NCBI RefSeq assembly: GCF_013177735.1
Contig: NZ_WOEZ01000123.1
Coordinates: 1 to 64,000 of the forward strand
Reading direction: 5' to 3'
DNA from: Paraburkholderia elongata
Lineage (GTDB): Bacteria > Pseudomonadota > Gammaproteobacteria > Burkholderiales > Burkholderiaceae
DNA: 64,000 nt
The translations under genes and the position numbers were made by a program. Positions 9,490 through 18,359 of this stretch are shown here, piece after piece. The notes beneath the pieces are model-generated. The model was not told where the DNA came from, ran no database searches, and saw only the letters and a list, made by a program, of their open reading frames with translations. Numbering within the stretch: the stretch's first letter is position 1; every line of letters begins with the position of its first letter.

Positions 9490-10824
9490 TCAGCGAGAAG
9501 CAACTGCGATGTTCCAGCCGGTTCTACCTTCCACCCACTCGGCAAGCGACAGCAACGCGGCATCGTGCTGACTCGCACCGACCAGTTGCACGCCAAGCGG
9601 CAGCCCCCCTGGACCGAAGCCAACCGGTAACGTCACCGCCGGCACGCCGAGGAAGGTCCAGGGCGTGCAGAACGCCGCATCGCCGGTATAGTCGAGCCCG
9701 CGGGGCGCCTCGCCCAATGCGGGCGCTACCAGCAGCGCGTCCAGTCCCGCCGCTTCGGTGAGCCACCGGTCGAAGCGACGCGCCATCTGTACCTGCAATG
9801 CCTTCGCTTTCGCATACTCAGTCGCGGGCAAAGCCCGGCCTTCCTCGACCAGAGCCGTGATCGGTGCGCTGACAAGAGCCGGCGAACGGTCTACTAGTTC
9901 GCCATGTATCAGCGCCGCTTCAACTGCGACCAAGATCGAAGCATGCCGTGCAGCGTCGAGCAGTTCGGCAGGCAAGTCGGCGCCGACGATTTCTGCGCCA
10001 TCAGCCCGTAAGCGTATGGCGAGTTGATTCAGCACGTGTTGCTGCGCTTTGTCGATCGGTCCGCCGATCTGCTGGCGCAACACGCCGATGCGTGGCGGCC
10101 GCTTTGCCGTATCGCCTGGGCCTTCCCCTTGGCGACTGTTATGCGAGGCGTGTGGATCGTCCGCATCGATACCCGCCAGAATGGATAGCGCATGAACTGC
10201 ATCAGCGACATTGGTGGTGAAAACGCCCAGGTGATCGAGCGACCCTGACAACGGCAACACGCCGGTCCGCGCAATCGTGCCGTAACTCGGCTTTACCCCG
10301 ACCACACCGCAATACGCGGCGGGCCGGATGACGGATCCGAACGTCTGCGTGCCGAGCGCGAGCGGCACGATGCCTGCCGCAACGGCGGCAGCCGAACCGC
10401 TCGATGAACCGCCAGGCGTGTGATCGCTATTCCACGGGTTGGTCGTAGCGCCAGGCTGACGCCAGGCGAACTCGGTGGTGACCGTTTTGCCGAGTATCGT
10501 GGCACCGGCTTCGCGCAAACGGGCAACGACCCATGCGTCCTTGTCGGGCCTGCGCCCTTCGTAGGCCGGCGATCCGTACGCGGTGGGCATATCGGCCGTG
10601 TCCATCAGGTCTTTTATGCCGACAGGGACGCCCGCGAGCGGCGCGTCGGGATCGGCACGATTGACTATCGGCGACGCCGGCAGATGGATGAACGCTTGCA
10701 ACTCAGGCTGCAGTCGTTGCGCCGCATCAAATGCCTGTTGGACAGTCTGATCGATGGTGCGCGTTCCCGCGCGGATCGCGTCACGGATTTCGCGGATGGT
10801 GGGGGAGGGGGAAGATTGGCTCAT
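9490..10824 (-). CDS. Amidase signature family hydrolase
   Basis: A 444-residue amidase with the Ser-cisSer-Lys triad: Lys71 in VPVGIKDL, cis-Ser140 in TPGGSSSGSAAAVA and nucleophile Ser164 in TFGSVIRPA. The 24-residue spacing between the two serines matches the family. It hydrolyses a carboxamide to acid plus ammonia or amine in the cytoplasm. Its ATG overlaps the stop of the ABC binding-protein gene (ATGA), showing translational coupling to the importer, so its substrate is probably what that importer brings in. A second, distinct amidase sits at 21011-22537. Confidence 0.9.
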   Translation of the reverse strand: MSQSSPSPTIREIRDAIRAGTRTIDQTVQQAFDAAQRLQPELQAFIHLPASPIVNRADPDAPLAGVPVGIKDLMDTADMPTAYGSPAYEGRRPDKDAWVVARLREAGATILGKTVTTEFAWRQPGATTNPWNSDHTPGGSSSGSAAAVAAGIVPLALGTQTFGSVIRPAAYCGVVGVKPSYGTIARTGVLPLSGSLDHLGVFTTNVADAVHALSILAGIDADDPHASHNSRQGEGPGDTAKRPPRIGVLRQQIGGPIDKAQQHVLNQLAIRLRADGAEIVGADLPAELLDAARHASILVAVEAALIHGELVDRSPALVSAPITALVEEGRALPATEYAKAKALQVQMARRFDRWLTEAAGLDALLVAPALGEAPRGLDYTGDAAFCTPWTFLGVPAVTLPVGFGPGGLPLGVQLVGASQHDAALLSLAEWVEGRTGWNIAVASR

Positions 10825-11801
10825 TTCGCGGCAAGTGCTTGATGAATGTAGTTCTGCACGATGAAGGTGCTGTAATTCGGCTGCTGTTTCAAGTTGCCGA
10901 GCGAGATCTGCGTATCCATTGCAACCGACAGCGCTTTCGGGGTGATGTCGACGTTCTTGGGATACACGCCTTCGTTCAGCATGCGTTTTACCGCAGCGTT
11001 CACGATCTCCGGATCGAGGCTTGGAAACTCTCGGCGGGCGATCGCCAGGGTTTCCGTGGGATTGCTCTGCATGAAGACGAGCGCCTGTTCCATACTTTTC
11101 ACGAACCGTGCCGCCACATCGGGGTCCACGCTCCTTTTCGCCGAGATCGACGAGAATGCGTATTCGCCGTACAACTTCGGAAAGCCAAGCACCACCTTCA
11201 TGCCTTTGGCGACGGCCTGATCAAGGCCGGGTTCGTACATCACCGCAACCTTGGACTGGCCTGCAACCAGTGGGCCGATCTCGGAGCCGAGCGGTACCTG
11301 GGTTAGTTTCACGTCGGCTGGGGACATGCCGTTCTCTTTTAGCAACTTGAAGAACAGCGACGTGCTGGTAGTCGGCATTTGACCCGACACGACCGTCTGG
11401 CCCTTCACGTCCTTGATGCCGGTGAATTTGCTGTCCGGCGAGGTGACGATCCACACCGCCGCACCGTTCACAACGTTGGCGATCACGTCGACATCCGCGC
11501 CTTTTTCGGCGGCGACCGCGGTCCATTCGGGACCATGCAGCGAGAAGTCCGCACTTCCCGACAACACGGCCGACAATGCCGCGCTCGGGCTGCCCGCGGT
11601 CTGCTTTGTTACATCTAGTCCTTCCTTGGTAAAGAAGCCGCCGTCGATGGCGACGTAAAGTGGCAGATACAGCATCGACTGGAAAGCCTGCGAAATAACA
11701 GTTTTTTTGTTGGCGGCCAAGGCGGGCGTTGCGATGCTGACGGCCGAAACAGCGACTGCTGTTGTCAGTGCAGCCAGCATTTTTCTTGCAATGATTGCCA
11801 T
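10821..11801 (-). CDS. ABC importer substrate-binding protein (SsuA/NMT1-like)
   Basis: A 326-residue periplasmic binding protein starting MAIIARKMLAALTTA with a Sec signal ending near TPALAA. The body has the type-II fold marks of the NMT1/SsuA/ThiY group: LYLPLYVAIDGGFFTKEGLDV followed by an ALSAVLSGSADF loop. Relatives bind sulfonates, pyrimidines, nitrate or thiamine precursors; sequence does not fix the ligand. The longer reading from 11843 is rejected because the signal peptide starts at 11801. It belongs with the permease and ATPase upstream and the coupled amidase downstream. Confidence 0.88.
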   Translation of the reverse strand: MAIIARKMLAALTTAVAVSAVSIATPALAANKKTVISQAFQSMLYLPLYVAIDGGFFTKEGLDVTKQTAGSPSAALSAVLSGSADFSLHGPEWTAVAAEKGADVDVIANVVNGAAVWIVTSPDSKFTGIKDVKGQTVVSGQMPTTSTSLFFKLLKENGMSPADVKLTQVPLGSEIGPLVAGQSKVAVMYEPGLDQAVAKGMKVVLGFPKLYGEYAFSSISAKRSVDPDVAARFVKSMEQALVFMQSNPTETLAIARREFPSLDPEIVNAAVKRMLNEGVYPKNVDITPKALSVAMDTQISLGNLKQQPNYSTFIVQNYIHQALAAK

Positions 11802-11870
11802 TTTCAGGTCCAGAAAAAGGTTAGATTGACGGACGAAAAGCAAACAATTCGACCTTGAGTGGCGACGGCG

Positions 11871-12725
11871 TCAAACCCGTAGCGTCGGTGCATTCGATAC
11901 CTGTCGCCACGGCAGCAGCTTGCGTTCGACCAGGTCGATCAGGAAATACAACACGAAGCCAATCGCCATTAGCACGAAGAGGCCGGCCCACACGGTGTTC
12001 AGGTCGTAAAGACTTGAGGCGGTAAAGATCATGTGGCCAAGCCCTTTCTCTGACGAAATGAATTCACCCACCACTGCGCCCACCAAACCAAAGCCGATGT
12101 TGATCCGCAACGTCGAGATCACATAAGGCAGCGTGAACGGAATGACGACTTTCAGGAACACATCGTTCTTGTTCGCGCCAAGCGTGACGAGCAGTGCCTG
12201 AAGATCAGGATCGGCCTCTTTCGCTGCCTCGTAGGCGGCTATCAGCGCGACAATCGCCGTCAGCGAAATCGCCAGCGCAACTTTCGAAACAAGCCCGGTG
12301 CCGAACCAGAGAATCACAATCGGCGCGAAAGCGATCTTCGGAACGCTGTTGATCGCGACGATAAATGGCTCGATCAGTCGCGCGACGAATGTCGAATACC
12401 ATAGCGCGAGGCCGCAGACCGAGCCGACCGCGGTGCCGAACAGAAAGCCGAGCATCGCTTCGAACATGGTGTAGCCGATATCGACGAAGAGGTCGCCTGA
12501 TTCAGCGGAGCGAGCTAGAGCGTCGTAGATTTTTGTCGGCGAGCCGACCAGGAAGTTCGATACCCAGCCAAGCCGCGCAGCGCCTTCCCATGTGGCAAAG
12601 AATGCAATCACCGCGACGAGTTGCAAGACCGTGCGCCCCCATCCCGTATTCAGCGCGGGGCCTGAACGCGTCCGGCTGCGTGTCGCAGAGACCTTCGCAT
12701 TATTGAAGGATGCGGAATGGTTCAT
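11871..12725 (-). CDS. ABC importer permease (SsuC-like)
   Basis: A 284-residue inner-membrane permease with about six helices and the EAA loop (AAYEAAKEADPDLQALLVTLGA) that docks the ATPase. It is typical of SsuC/TauC-type importers. The start ATG overlaps the ATPase stop (ATGA), and an AAAGG ribosome site precedes it; the alternative start at 12764 would run back into the ATPase gene. It forms one importer with the genes at 12722-13498 and 10821-11801. Confidence 0.9.
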   Translation of the reverse strand: MNHSASFNNAKVSATRSRTRSGPALNTGWGRTVLQLVAVIAFFATWEGAARLGWVSNFLVGSPTKIYDALARSAESGDLFVDIGYTMFEAMLGFLFGTAVGSVCGLALWYSTFVARLIEPFIVAINSVPKIAFAPIVILWFGTGLVSKVALAISLTAIVALIAAYEAAKEADPDLQALLVTLGANKNDVFLKVVIPFTLPYVISTLRINIGFGLVGAVVGEFISSEKGLGHMIFTASSLYDLNTVWAGLFVLMAIGFVLYFLIDLVERKLLPWRQVSNAPTLRV

Positions 12726-13498
12726 GCTGCCTTTACCTCGGTTTGGATATCGAGTTCCGCGCACAGCGCGTGAAAGTAGCCGGAAAAGTTCGGATCGCTG
12801 CGCGCACCGATTGGCGAACGCGCGCCGATCTCGATGTCATAGACCTTTTTGACTTGCGAAGGCCGGCCGCCTAGCACCACCACACGCTTCGACAACGCGA
12901 CTGCTTCGTCGATGTCGTGCGTGACCAATACGACCGTCTTGTGGAACGTCTCGACCGCTTCCATCAGTACGCCTTCCAGATACAGCCGGGTCTGATAGTC
13001 GAGCGCTGAAAACGGCTCATCGAGCAGGATGATGTCGGGATCGTTGATCAAGGTGCGGATCAGTGCGACACGCTGGCGCATGCCACCGGACAGCATGCGG
13101 GGATACGCGTTTTCGAAACCCGCAAGGCCGTAGGTGTTCAGGTATTCCATCGCCATTTCGCGCGCTTGTGCATCTGGCATGCGGGATAACTCCGGCCCGA
13201 TCAGGACATTCTGCAATACGGTGCGCCACGGCAACAGCAGGTCACGCTGCAGCATGTAGCCGACTTTGCCGCGCAAGCCGGTGACCGCTTGCCCTCGATA
13301 GACGATCTCGCCGCTGTCGGGTTCCAGGAGGCCGGCGATCACGTTGAACACGGTCGTCTTCCCGCAGCCCGACGGGCCGATGATGCTGACGAAATCCCGT
13401 TCATTGATGTCGAACGACAACCCACCCAGCACATCGACCGAGCCCTGCTTACTGGAAAAGGATTTTCGAATGTTTCGCAACGCTAGTTGAACGGGCAT
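12722..13498 (-). CDS. ABC importer ATP-binding protein (SsuB/TauB-like)
   Basis: A 258-residue nucleotide-binding domain: Walker A GPSGCGKTT (41-49), Q-loop YMLQRDLLLPW, signature LSGGMRQRVAL (136-146), Walker B IILLDEPFSALD and H-loop VTHDIDEA. It energises uptake through the adjacent permease. It is the first gene of the minus-strand set running to 4876, and its promoter region holds one copy of the four-times repeated control module (about 13650-13740). Confidence 0.93.
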   Translation of the reverse strand: MPVQLALRNIRKSFSSKQGSVDVLGGLSFDINERDFVSIIGPSGCGKTTVFNVIAGLLEPDSGEIVYRGQAVTGLRGKVGYMLQRDLLLPWRTVLQNVLIGPELSRMPDAQAREMAMEYLNTYGLAGFENAYPRMLSGGMRQRVALIRTLINDPDIILLDEPFSALDYQTRLYLEGVLMEAVETFHKTVVLVTHDIDEAVALSKRVVVLGGRPSQVKKVYDIEIGARSPIGARSDPNFSGYFHALCAELDIQTEVKAA

Positions 13499-13649
13499 GC
13501 TGGTCCTCGTGCTGAACTTGAATCACTTCGCGCTTCGCTTACGTGCCCGTTCCGCGCAGCGTCGGTACACGGCTGGTTGACGATTCTGAAGTGCCTGACT
13601 GGGGAACTCAGTTGCTGGTTTCGTCGGTTGTCGACGGGAAAAAGATGCA

Positions 13650-13740
13650 AATTGCAACAATTGAAATATCCACATTGATTCGATCCGCACAAAGCATGCC
13701 ATCGTGCGAAAACCCCATGTACAAGTGCGAATTGGGTACT
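13650..13740 (-). promoter_or_regulatory. Control module copy A (upstream of ABC/amidase operon)
   Basis: Read on the minus strand, this stretch contains TGGCATGCTTTGTGC (an imperfect dyad) followed about 25 bp later by TTTCAATTGTTGCAA and TTGCA. The same two elements in the same order occur near 15.5, 24.1 and 28.25 kb. Similarity continues upstream (to about 13830) with a TGATGCACC...GCGCGCA stretch also seen near 15380. It lies about 150 bp before the ABC ATPase. No clear marR remnant lies between this copy and the operon. Probably a shared operator/promoter; no binding data. Confidence 0.6.
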
Positions 13741-14239
13741 TCCAAGTGGAAGTGAGCACACTGGCATGTTCTGGAAGTGTGCAGATGCGCGCAAGGAAGG
13801 TGCATCAGGCACAACGAAATCGGCGGCGCACCACCTCTGGGCGAAACGCGGACGTGCGATGGCGAAAGGTCATTGCAAGATATCTAGGCGTGGCCATCGG
13901 TGCGCGACCCGCCTCCAGAATTGAAGTGCCGTACCAAGGCCGTTGCATCAGGACGTCTATGTTGCGGCTCGAGGGGCTTCCCCGCGACGCTAGTGAGTGC
14001 TTTCCCGGTAGCGGCGTCTCTGCCCAACGATATTGTCGCAACGGCCGCTACGTCCACGCGTGTCAGGAGCGTTCGACGCGTTAGGGGTTAGGCAACCGCG
14101 TTTGCGTCGTCGAACTCGCAAGGGGCCGGGAGCGGACTGAGATGGCGAACAAACCGGTGGTTTCTCGCTCACCGGCGATTTGTACCGCAACCCGTAACAC
14201 ATCAGTCGAGCCGTTGACAATGGATATTGCGCCGCGGGG
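13741..14239. other. Intergenic stretch without a recognised gene
   Basis: About 500 bp between the ABC/amidase operon and the asparaginase gene. Short open frames exist on both strands but none shows a family motif, a good ribosome site or consistent codon use. The left end carries the outer part of control module copy A. Otherwise I see nothing definite. Confidence 0.5.
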
Positions 14240-15247
14240 CTAATCGACCTCGTCGAGGCGCTTCCAGAATTCGAACGCGGTGGCGCATGCGTCGCGTGGC
14301 GCGCCCGTGGCGAGCAGTAGCCAGAGAAGTAGACGCGCCTTGCGCGGCCCGAGCCATCCTGAAAACAAAGCGCCACGGCGGGCCAGGTCGATTTCTGAAC
14401 CGGAAAATCCGTAGGTGCGCGCCGCCGTCGATCCCGATCCGGTACGGCTGGAGACGACGATCGGCAGCCGCGGCACCAGCGCCTCGATGCGCTGTGCTTC
14501 GTCATCCGAAACATGCCCTGCACCGTAGGCCGCGATTACGATCCCGTGATATCCCGCGTGGACGACCGCGTCGAGCATCTCACCCGTCTCGCCCAGACAT
14601 GTTTCGACGAGTGCCACTCGAACCGACAGGTCGGGCTTTCCAGCGCGCTGGGAATAGCGCCTGGACGGTGGACGGAAATACTGGGGCATACCTTCGAGCA
14701 CCATGCCGGCTGGCCCCACGACCGGCGACTCGAAGGTTTCGACTGACATCGAGTTTGCTTTGCGCACCCAGCGCGCCTCATGGATCGTGTTGTTCATGAC
14801 CACGGCTACACCGCGCCGGCGACTGGCGCCGTACGCCGCGCAGGCCACCGCGGCAAGAATGTTGGCGGGCCCATCCGCACCCGCGGCCAGCGGCGTGCGC
14901 ATCGCGCCTGTGACCACCAGCGGCTGCGGATTCGTCCACAGAAGGTCGAGCAGGAAGGCGGTTTCCTCGAGCGTGTCGGTCCCTTGGGTCAGGACGATCC
15001 CGGCGGCGCCGGCAGCCACCATGCGCTCTGCCCACGCGAGACTGTCCAGCACATGCGCAAGATTCAGCGAAGGGCTGGGTAATTGTAAAAGTGTCTCGGC
15101 GTGAATCTGCGCGATATCAGCCAGACCGGGGACCGCGGTCACCAGTTGTTGCGCGGAAAGACGTGGTAACGCGCCAGCGTCGGCATTGTCGGCGGTCATG
15201 CATATCGTGCCGCCTAATGCCCCGACAGCGATGCTCGGATAGTTCAT
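14240..15247 (-). CDS. Asparaginase/glutaminase family protein
   Basis: A 335-residue L-asparaginase-like amidohydrolase. The nucleophile is Thr14 in ALGGTIC and the second threonine-aspartate pair is Thr90-Asp91 in LTQGTDTLEETA; the late motif IVVSSRTGSG is also present. There is no signal peptide, suggesting a cytoplasmic enzyme that frees ammonia from asparagine, glutamine or a related amide. It is transcribed away from the dipeptide-type importer, and the 476-bp gap between them contains control module copy B. Substrate preference cannot be assigned. Confidence 0.88.
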   Translation of the reverse strand: MNYPSIAVGALGGTICMTADNADAGALPRLSAQQLVTAVPGLADIAQIHAETLLQLPSPSLNLAHVLDSLAWAERMVAAGAAGIVLTQGTDTLEETAFLLDLLWTNPQPLVVTGAMRTPLAAGADGPANILAAVACAAYGASRRRGVAVVMNNTIHEARWVRKANSMSVETFESPVVGPAGMVLEGMPQYFRPPSRRYSQRAGKPDLSVRVALVETCLGETGEMLDAVVHAGYHGIVIAAYGAGHVSDDEAQRIEALVPRLPIVVSSRTGSGSTAARTYGFSGSEIDLARRGALFSGWLGPRKARLLLWLLLATGAPRDACATAFEFWKRLDEVD

Positions 15248-15433
15248 CGAAGTGTTCCTTTCGAGTGTGTGGACAGTATCAGCTTAAACCGTACCTCAAA
15301 TAGCGTGCAAAGACTCGGTACCGACGACGAGCGCTGCTGTCGCGCTCGGAATCGGTGCGACAGCGATCTTGCACTGCGTGATGCACCGCCCTCGCGCGCA
15401 CTTGCACAAGTCCCGCGCATTGCAGTGGGCGCT

Positions 15434-15545
15434 TGCCGGTGGGGCAAGCGCCCGACTTGCCCACATGTACTGGATTTACCGCATGATGGCACGCTTCATG
15501 CCTATAAATATGTAAATTTCAATTGTTGCAAGTTGCAATTAACTA
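15434..15545 (+). promoter_or_regulatory. Control module copy B
   Basis: Contains ATGGCACGCTTCATGCC (15486-15502, dyad) and, 15 bp later, TTTCAATTGTTGCAA (15517-15531) followed by GTTGCAATTAA. Both match copies A, C and D in order and spacing. Similarity to copy C extends upstream to about 15340 (GCGCTCGGAATCGGTGC against GCGCTCGGGATCGGTGC). The module is joined directly to the 3' part of a broken marR gene, then to the importer at 15724. Most likely operator plus promoter of that importer. Confidence 0.65.
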
Positions 15546-15546
15546 G

Positions 15547-15705
15547 GCATCTTCGACGAGCAGCTCATGTCGGTTCTGTCGCCAGAGGAAAGGGACGTGC
15601 CGTACCACTGTATCGACAAGCTTACTGAACACGTCGAAGAGGGTGGCGAGTGGACACGGCCGCTAATACGACGCAAGCGCGGCCTGAATTCATTTTGTGT
15701 CATTT
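15547..15705 (+). pseudogene. marR remnant, C-terminal part only
   Basis: From 15547 the DNA closely matches the 3' end of the intact marR at 28313-28798: translated, IFDEQLMSVLSPEERD...CIDKLTEHVEEGGEW...RRKR against IFDEQLMSVLSAEEKR...CVDKLTEHVEEGGEW...RRKR. About 110 codons, including the whole DNA-binding region, are missing, and the match starts a few bases after the control module. A 2-bp loss near the end shifts the old stop out of frame. The reading frame then runs into the next gene but has no function I can support. A deletion relic. Confidence 0.82.
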
Positions 15706-15723
15706 CTTCCTATGGGGTGAAGC

Positions 15724-17304
15724 ATGTTGAAGCGATTGTTTATGCGATGCGTGGCTGGGACGCTGATTGCGAGCGCTGCGACGATGGTGTGTGCGCAGGA
15801 TGCATCCAAGGTGTTACGAATCGTGCCGCAAGCCGATCTGAAGATTCTCGATCCGATCTGGACCACGGCATTCATCACGCGCGATCACGGCTACATGATC
15901 TACGACACGCTGTTCGGCGTGGATGCCAAGGGCGTGGTGCAACCGGAGATGGTGGACACGTATACGACCTCGCCGGACGGCAAGACCTGGACGTTCACGC
16001 TGCGCAAGGGACTCGCGTTCAGCGACGGCAAGCCGGTCACCTCAGCTGACGTTATCGCGTCGATCACGCGCTGGGGCAAGCGCGATGTGTTCGGCCAGAG
16101 AATGTTTGCGGCCCTGCAGTCGTTCGATGCGGTCGATGCCAAGTCCTTCCGCATGACTTTCAAGCAACCCTTCCCGATGGTCCTCGACGCGCTAGGCAAG
16201 CCGTCTGGCAGCGCCGCGTTCATCATGCCAAAGCGGGTCGCCGATACCTCGGCGGACCAACAGATCACTGACTATACCGGGTCCGGCCCCTACATCTTCA
16301 AGCAGGACGAGTATCGCCCGGGCGCGAAGATTGTGTACATCAAGAACCCGAACTATGTGCCGCGACCGGAGCCGGCTTCCGGTACCGCAGGCGGCAAGCA
16401 TGTCTATGTCGACAGGGTCGAATGGATCGTGCTCAAGGACGCACAGACGCAGGCCAATGCGATTGCAAACGGTGAAGTGGACATGATCGAATGGATGCCC
16501 GCCGAGCAGTACGCCGCGTTCAAGAGCAATCCCAAGCTGGAGTTGTTGAAGCCGACTCCCGCCGGGCTCTTCGACCTGCACCTGAATCATCTCGTGCCGC
16601 CGTTCAACAACCCGAAGATTGCCCAGGCGGCAATCATGGCGATCAACCAGGAAGCGTTGATGCGCGCCCAACTGGTGAACAAGGATCTGTACCGGACGTG
16701 TTCGTCGATTTACCCATGTGATTCGCCGTTGGCGTCGACCGAGACTGCCTATTTCACTGGCAAGCCCCAGTTCGCGGCGGCCCGCAATCTGCTGAAAGAA
16801 GCGGGCTACGATGGCAAGCCGGTGGTATTGATGTATCCGTCTGATTACGCAGTACTCAACAAGTTTCCACCAGTCATGGCGCAATTGTTGAAGCAGGCCG
16901 GCTTCAATGTCGACCTGCAGGCAATGGACTGGTCTACGCTCGTGACGCGCCGAACCAGCAAGGCGCCGGCCGACAAGGGTGGCTGGAACCTGTTCATTAC
17001 CGGATGGGCGCCCGGAGACACGATGAATCCGTTGTTCTTCACTCCGCTGACGGGCAATGGCGAAAAGGGCTGGTTCGGCTGGGCGACTGACGACAAGATT
17101 GAGCAGCTCAAGAATGATTACCTTGTCACCAGCGATCCTGCGCAGCGCAAGAAGATCGCCGCGGCGATCCAACTGGAAACGTACCAGAGCGGGATCCTGG
17201 CGCCGTTGGGCGACTTCGATTTCTATTCGGTGATCCGCAAGGGCGTGGTGAGCGGCGTCGTCCCGGCTCCGGTCAACGTGTTCTGGAACATTCGCAAGAG
17301 CTAA
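15724..17304 (+). CDS. ABC importer binding protein, family 5 (dipeptide type)
   Basis: A 526-residue extracellular solute-binding protein of the DppA/OppA type. A Sec signal (LFMRCVAGTLIASAATMVCA) is followed by the family-5 start VLRIVPQADLKILDPIW and the core motif WTFTLRKGLAFSDGKPVTSADV. It delivers peptides or similar amide compounds to the two permeases downstream. It is the first gene of a plus-strand operon 15724-22537 ending in an amidase. Control probably comes from module copy B, through a marR relic. Confidence 0.92.
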   Translation: MLKRLFMRCVAGTLIASAATMVCAQDASKVLRIVPQADLKILDPIWTTAFITRDHGYMIYDTLFGVDAKGVVQPEMVDTYTTSPDGKTWTFTLRKGLAFSDGKPVTSADVIASITRWGKRDVFGQRMFAALQSFDAVDAKSFRMTFKQPFPMVLDALGKPSGSAAFIMPKRVADTSADQQITDYTGSGPYIFKQDEYRPGAKIVYIKNPNYVPRPEPASGTAGGKHVYVDRVEWIVLKDAQTQANAIANGEVDMIEWMPAEQYAAFKSNPKLELLKPTPAGLFDLHLNHLVPPFNNPKIAQAAIMAINQEALMRAQLVNKDLYRTCSSIYPCDSPLASTETAYFTGKPQFAAARNLLKEAGYDGKPVVLMYPSDYAVLNKFPPVMAQLLKQAGFNVDLQAMDWSTLVTRRTSKAPADKGGWNLFITGWAPGDTMNPLFFTPLTGNGEKGWFGWATDDKIEQLKNDYLVTSDPAQRKKIAAAIQLETYQSGILAPLGDFDFYSVIRKGVVSGVVPAPVNVFWNIRKS

Positions 17305-17399
17305 CCAGTGTCGGCGGCTGGCTATTCGCCGGCCGCCCGCCGCCTCGCAGGGCAACGCAAACCTGTCCATGTGTCAACCGGCTTTGGAGCGTAACCGAC

Positions 17400-18341
17400 A
17401 TGGTTTTCTTTCTTTTCCGGCGCGTACTGTCGACGGCGCCAGTGCTGGTCATTGTCGCCCTTATCGTGTTCATGATTCTGCGCCTGACGCCGGGCGATCC
17501 GGCTGCGGCGCTTGTCGGTGACAACGGCACTAGCGCGGACATCGCGCGGATCCACACGAGCCTCGGGCTCGACCGGCCGCTGCCGGTGCAGTTCGTCAAA
17601 TGGACCGTGCAGTTGCTGCAGGGCAACCTCGGCGACTCGTACTACATGAAACAGCCGGTAACTCGGTTGATTGCGCAACGCATCGCACCGACCGTGTCGT
17701 TGTCCGCCCTGACACTGGTGATGACGCTCCTGCTCGCGGTGCCGCTCGGCGTGATCGCGGCCTCGCGGCACGGAGGCTGGCTGGACCGGATGCTGATGGG
17801 ACTTTCGGTGATGGGATTCTCGGTGCCGTCGTTCGTGGTCGGCTATATCCTCATATGGGCGGTCGCCTTGCATGCGAAGCTGCTGCCGGTGCAGGGATAC
17901 GCTCCGCTGAGCGCGGGTATTGGTTCGTGGCTCACGCACCTGATTCTGCCCGCCATTACGCTGTCCATCGTCTACCTTGCACTGATTGCCCGCGTTACGC
18001 GCGCTGCGGTTGCCGAGGCGCTGACTGAAGACTACATCCGCACCGCCCGCGCCAAAGGTATCTCCGAAGCACGCGTGCTGATTCGCCATGCGCTGGCAAA
18101 TGCCGCGGTACCGATCGTCACGGTGATCGGCATCGGCGTCGGCTTGCTGATCGGCGGCGTGGTGGTCACCGAAACTGTCTACGCGATCCCCGGGCTCGGG
18201 CAACTGACGGTCGACGCGGTACTGGCGCGCGACTTCCCGCTGATACAAGGCATCACGCTGTTCTTTTCCTTTGTTTACGTGCTTATCAACCTGCTGGTCG
18301 ACATGAGCTATCTGCTGCTCGACCCGCGTATCCGCTATTGA
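17400..18341 (+). CDS. ABC importer permease, DppB type
   Basis: A 313-residue permease starting MVFFLFRRVLSTAPVL, with six predicted helices. The conserved motif FMILRLTPGDPAA follows helix 1, the ATPase docking loop TARAKGISEARVLIRHALANA is near residue 215, and the family-typical C-terminus YLLLDPRIRY is present. It lies 95 bp after the binding-protein gene and its stop is next to the downstream permease, indicating one operon. Confidence 0.93.
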   Translation: MVFFLFRRVLSTAPVLVIVALIVFMILRLTPGDPAAALVGDNGTSADIARIHTSLGLDRPLPVQFVKWTVQLLQGNLGDSYYMKQPVTRLIAQRIAPTVSLSALTLVMTLLLAVPLGVIAASRHGGWLDRMLMGLSVMGFSVPSFVVGYILIWAVALHAKLLPVQGYAPLSAGIGSWLTHLILPAITLSIVYLALIARVTRAAVAEALTEDYIRTARAKGISEARVLIRHALANAAVPIVTVIGIGVGLLIGGVVVTETVYAIPGLGQLTVDAVLARDFPLIQGITLFFSFVYVLINLLVDMSYLLLDPRIRY

Positions 18342-18359
18342 GTGAAAGGACGATTGGAC

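Noticed and set aside
13523..13600. A third marR trace before the ABC operon, from a short basic end RKRSAK
   Set aside because: Only a few residues resemble the MarR end and no continuous nucleotide match is visible.
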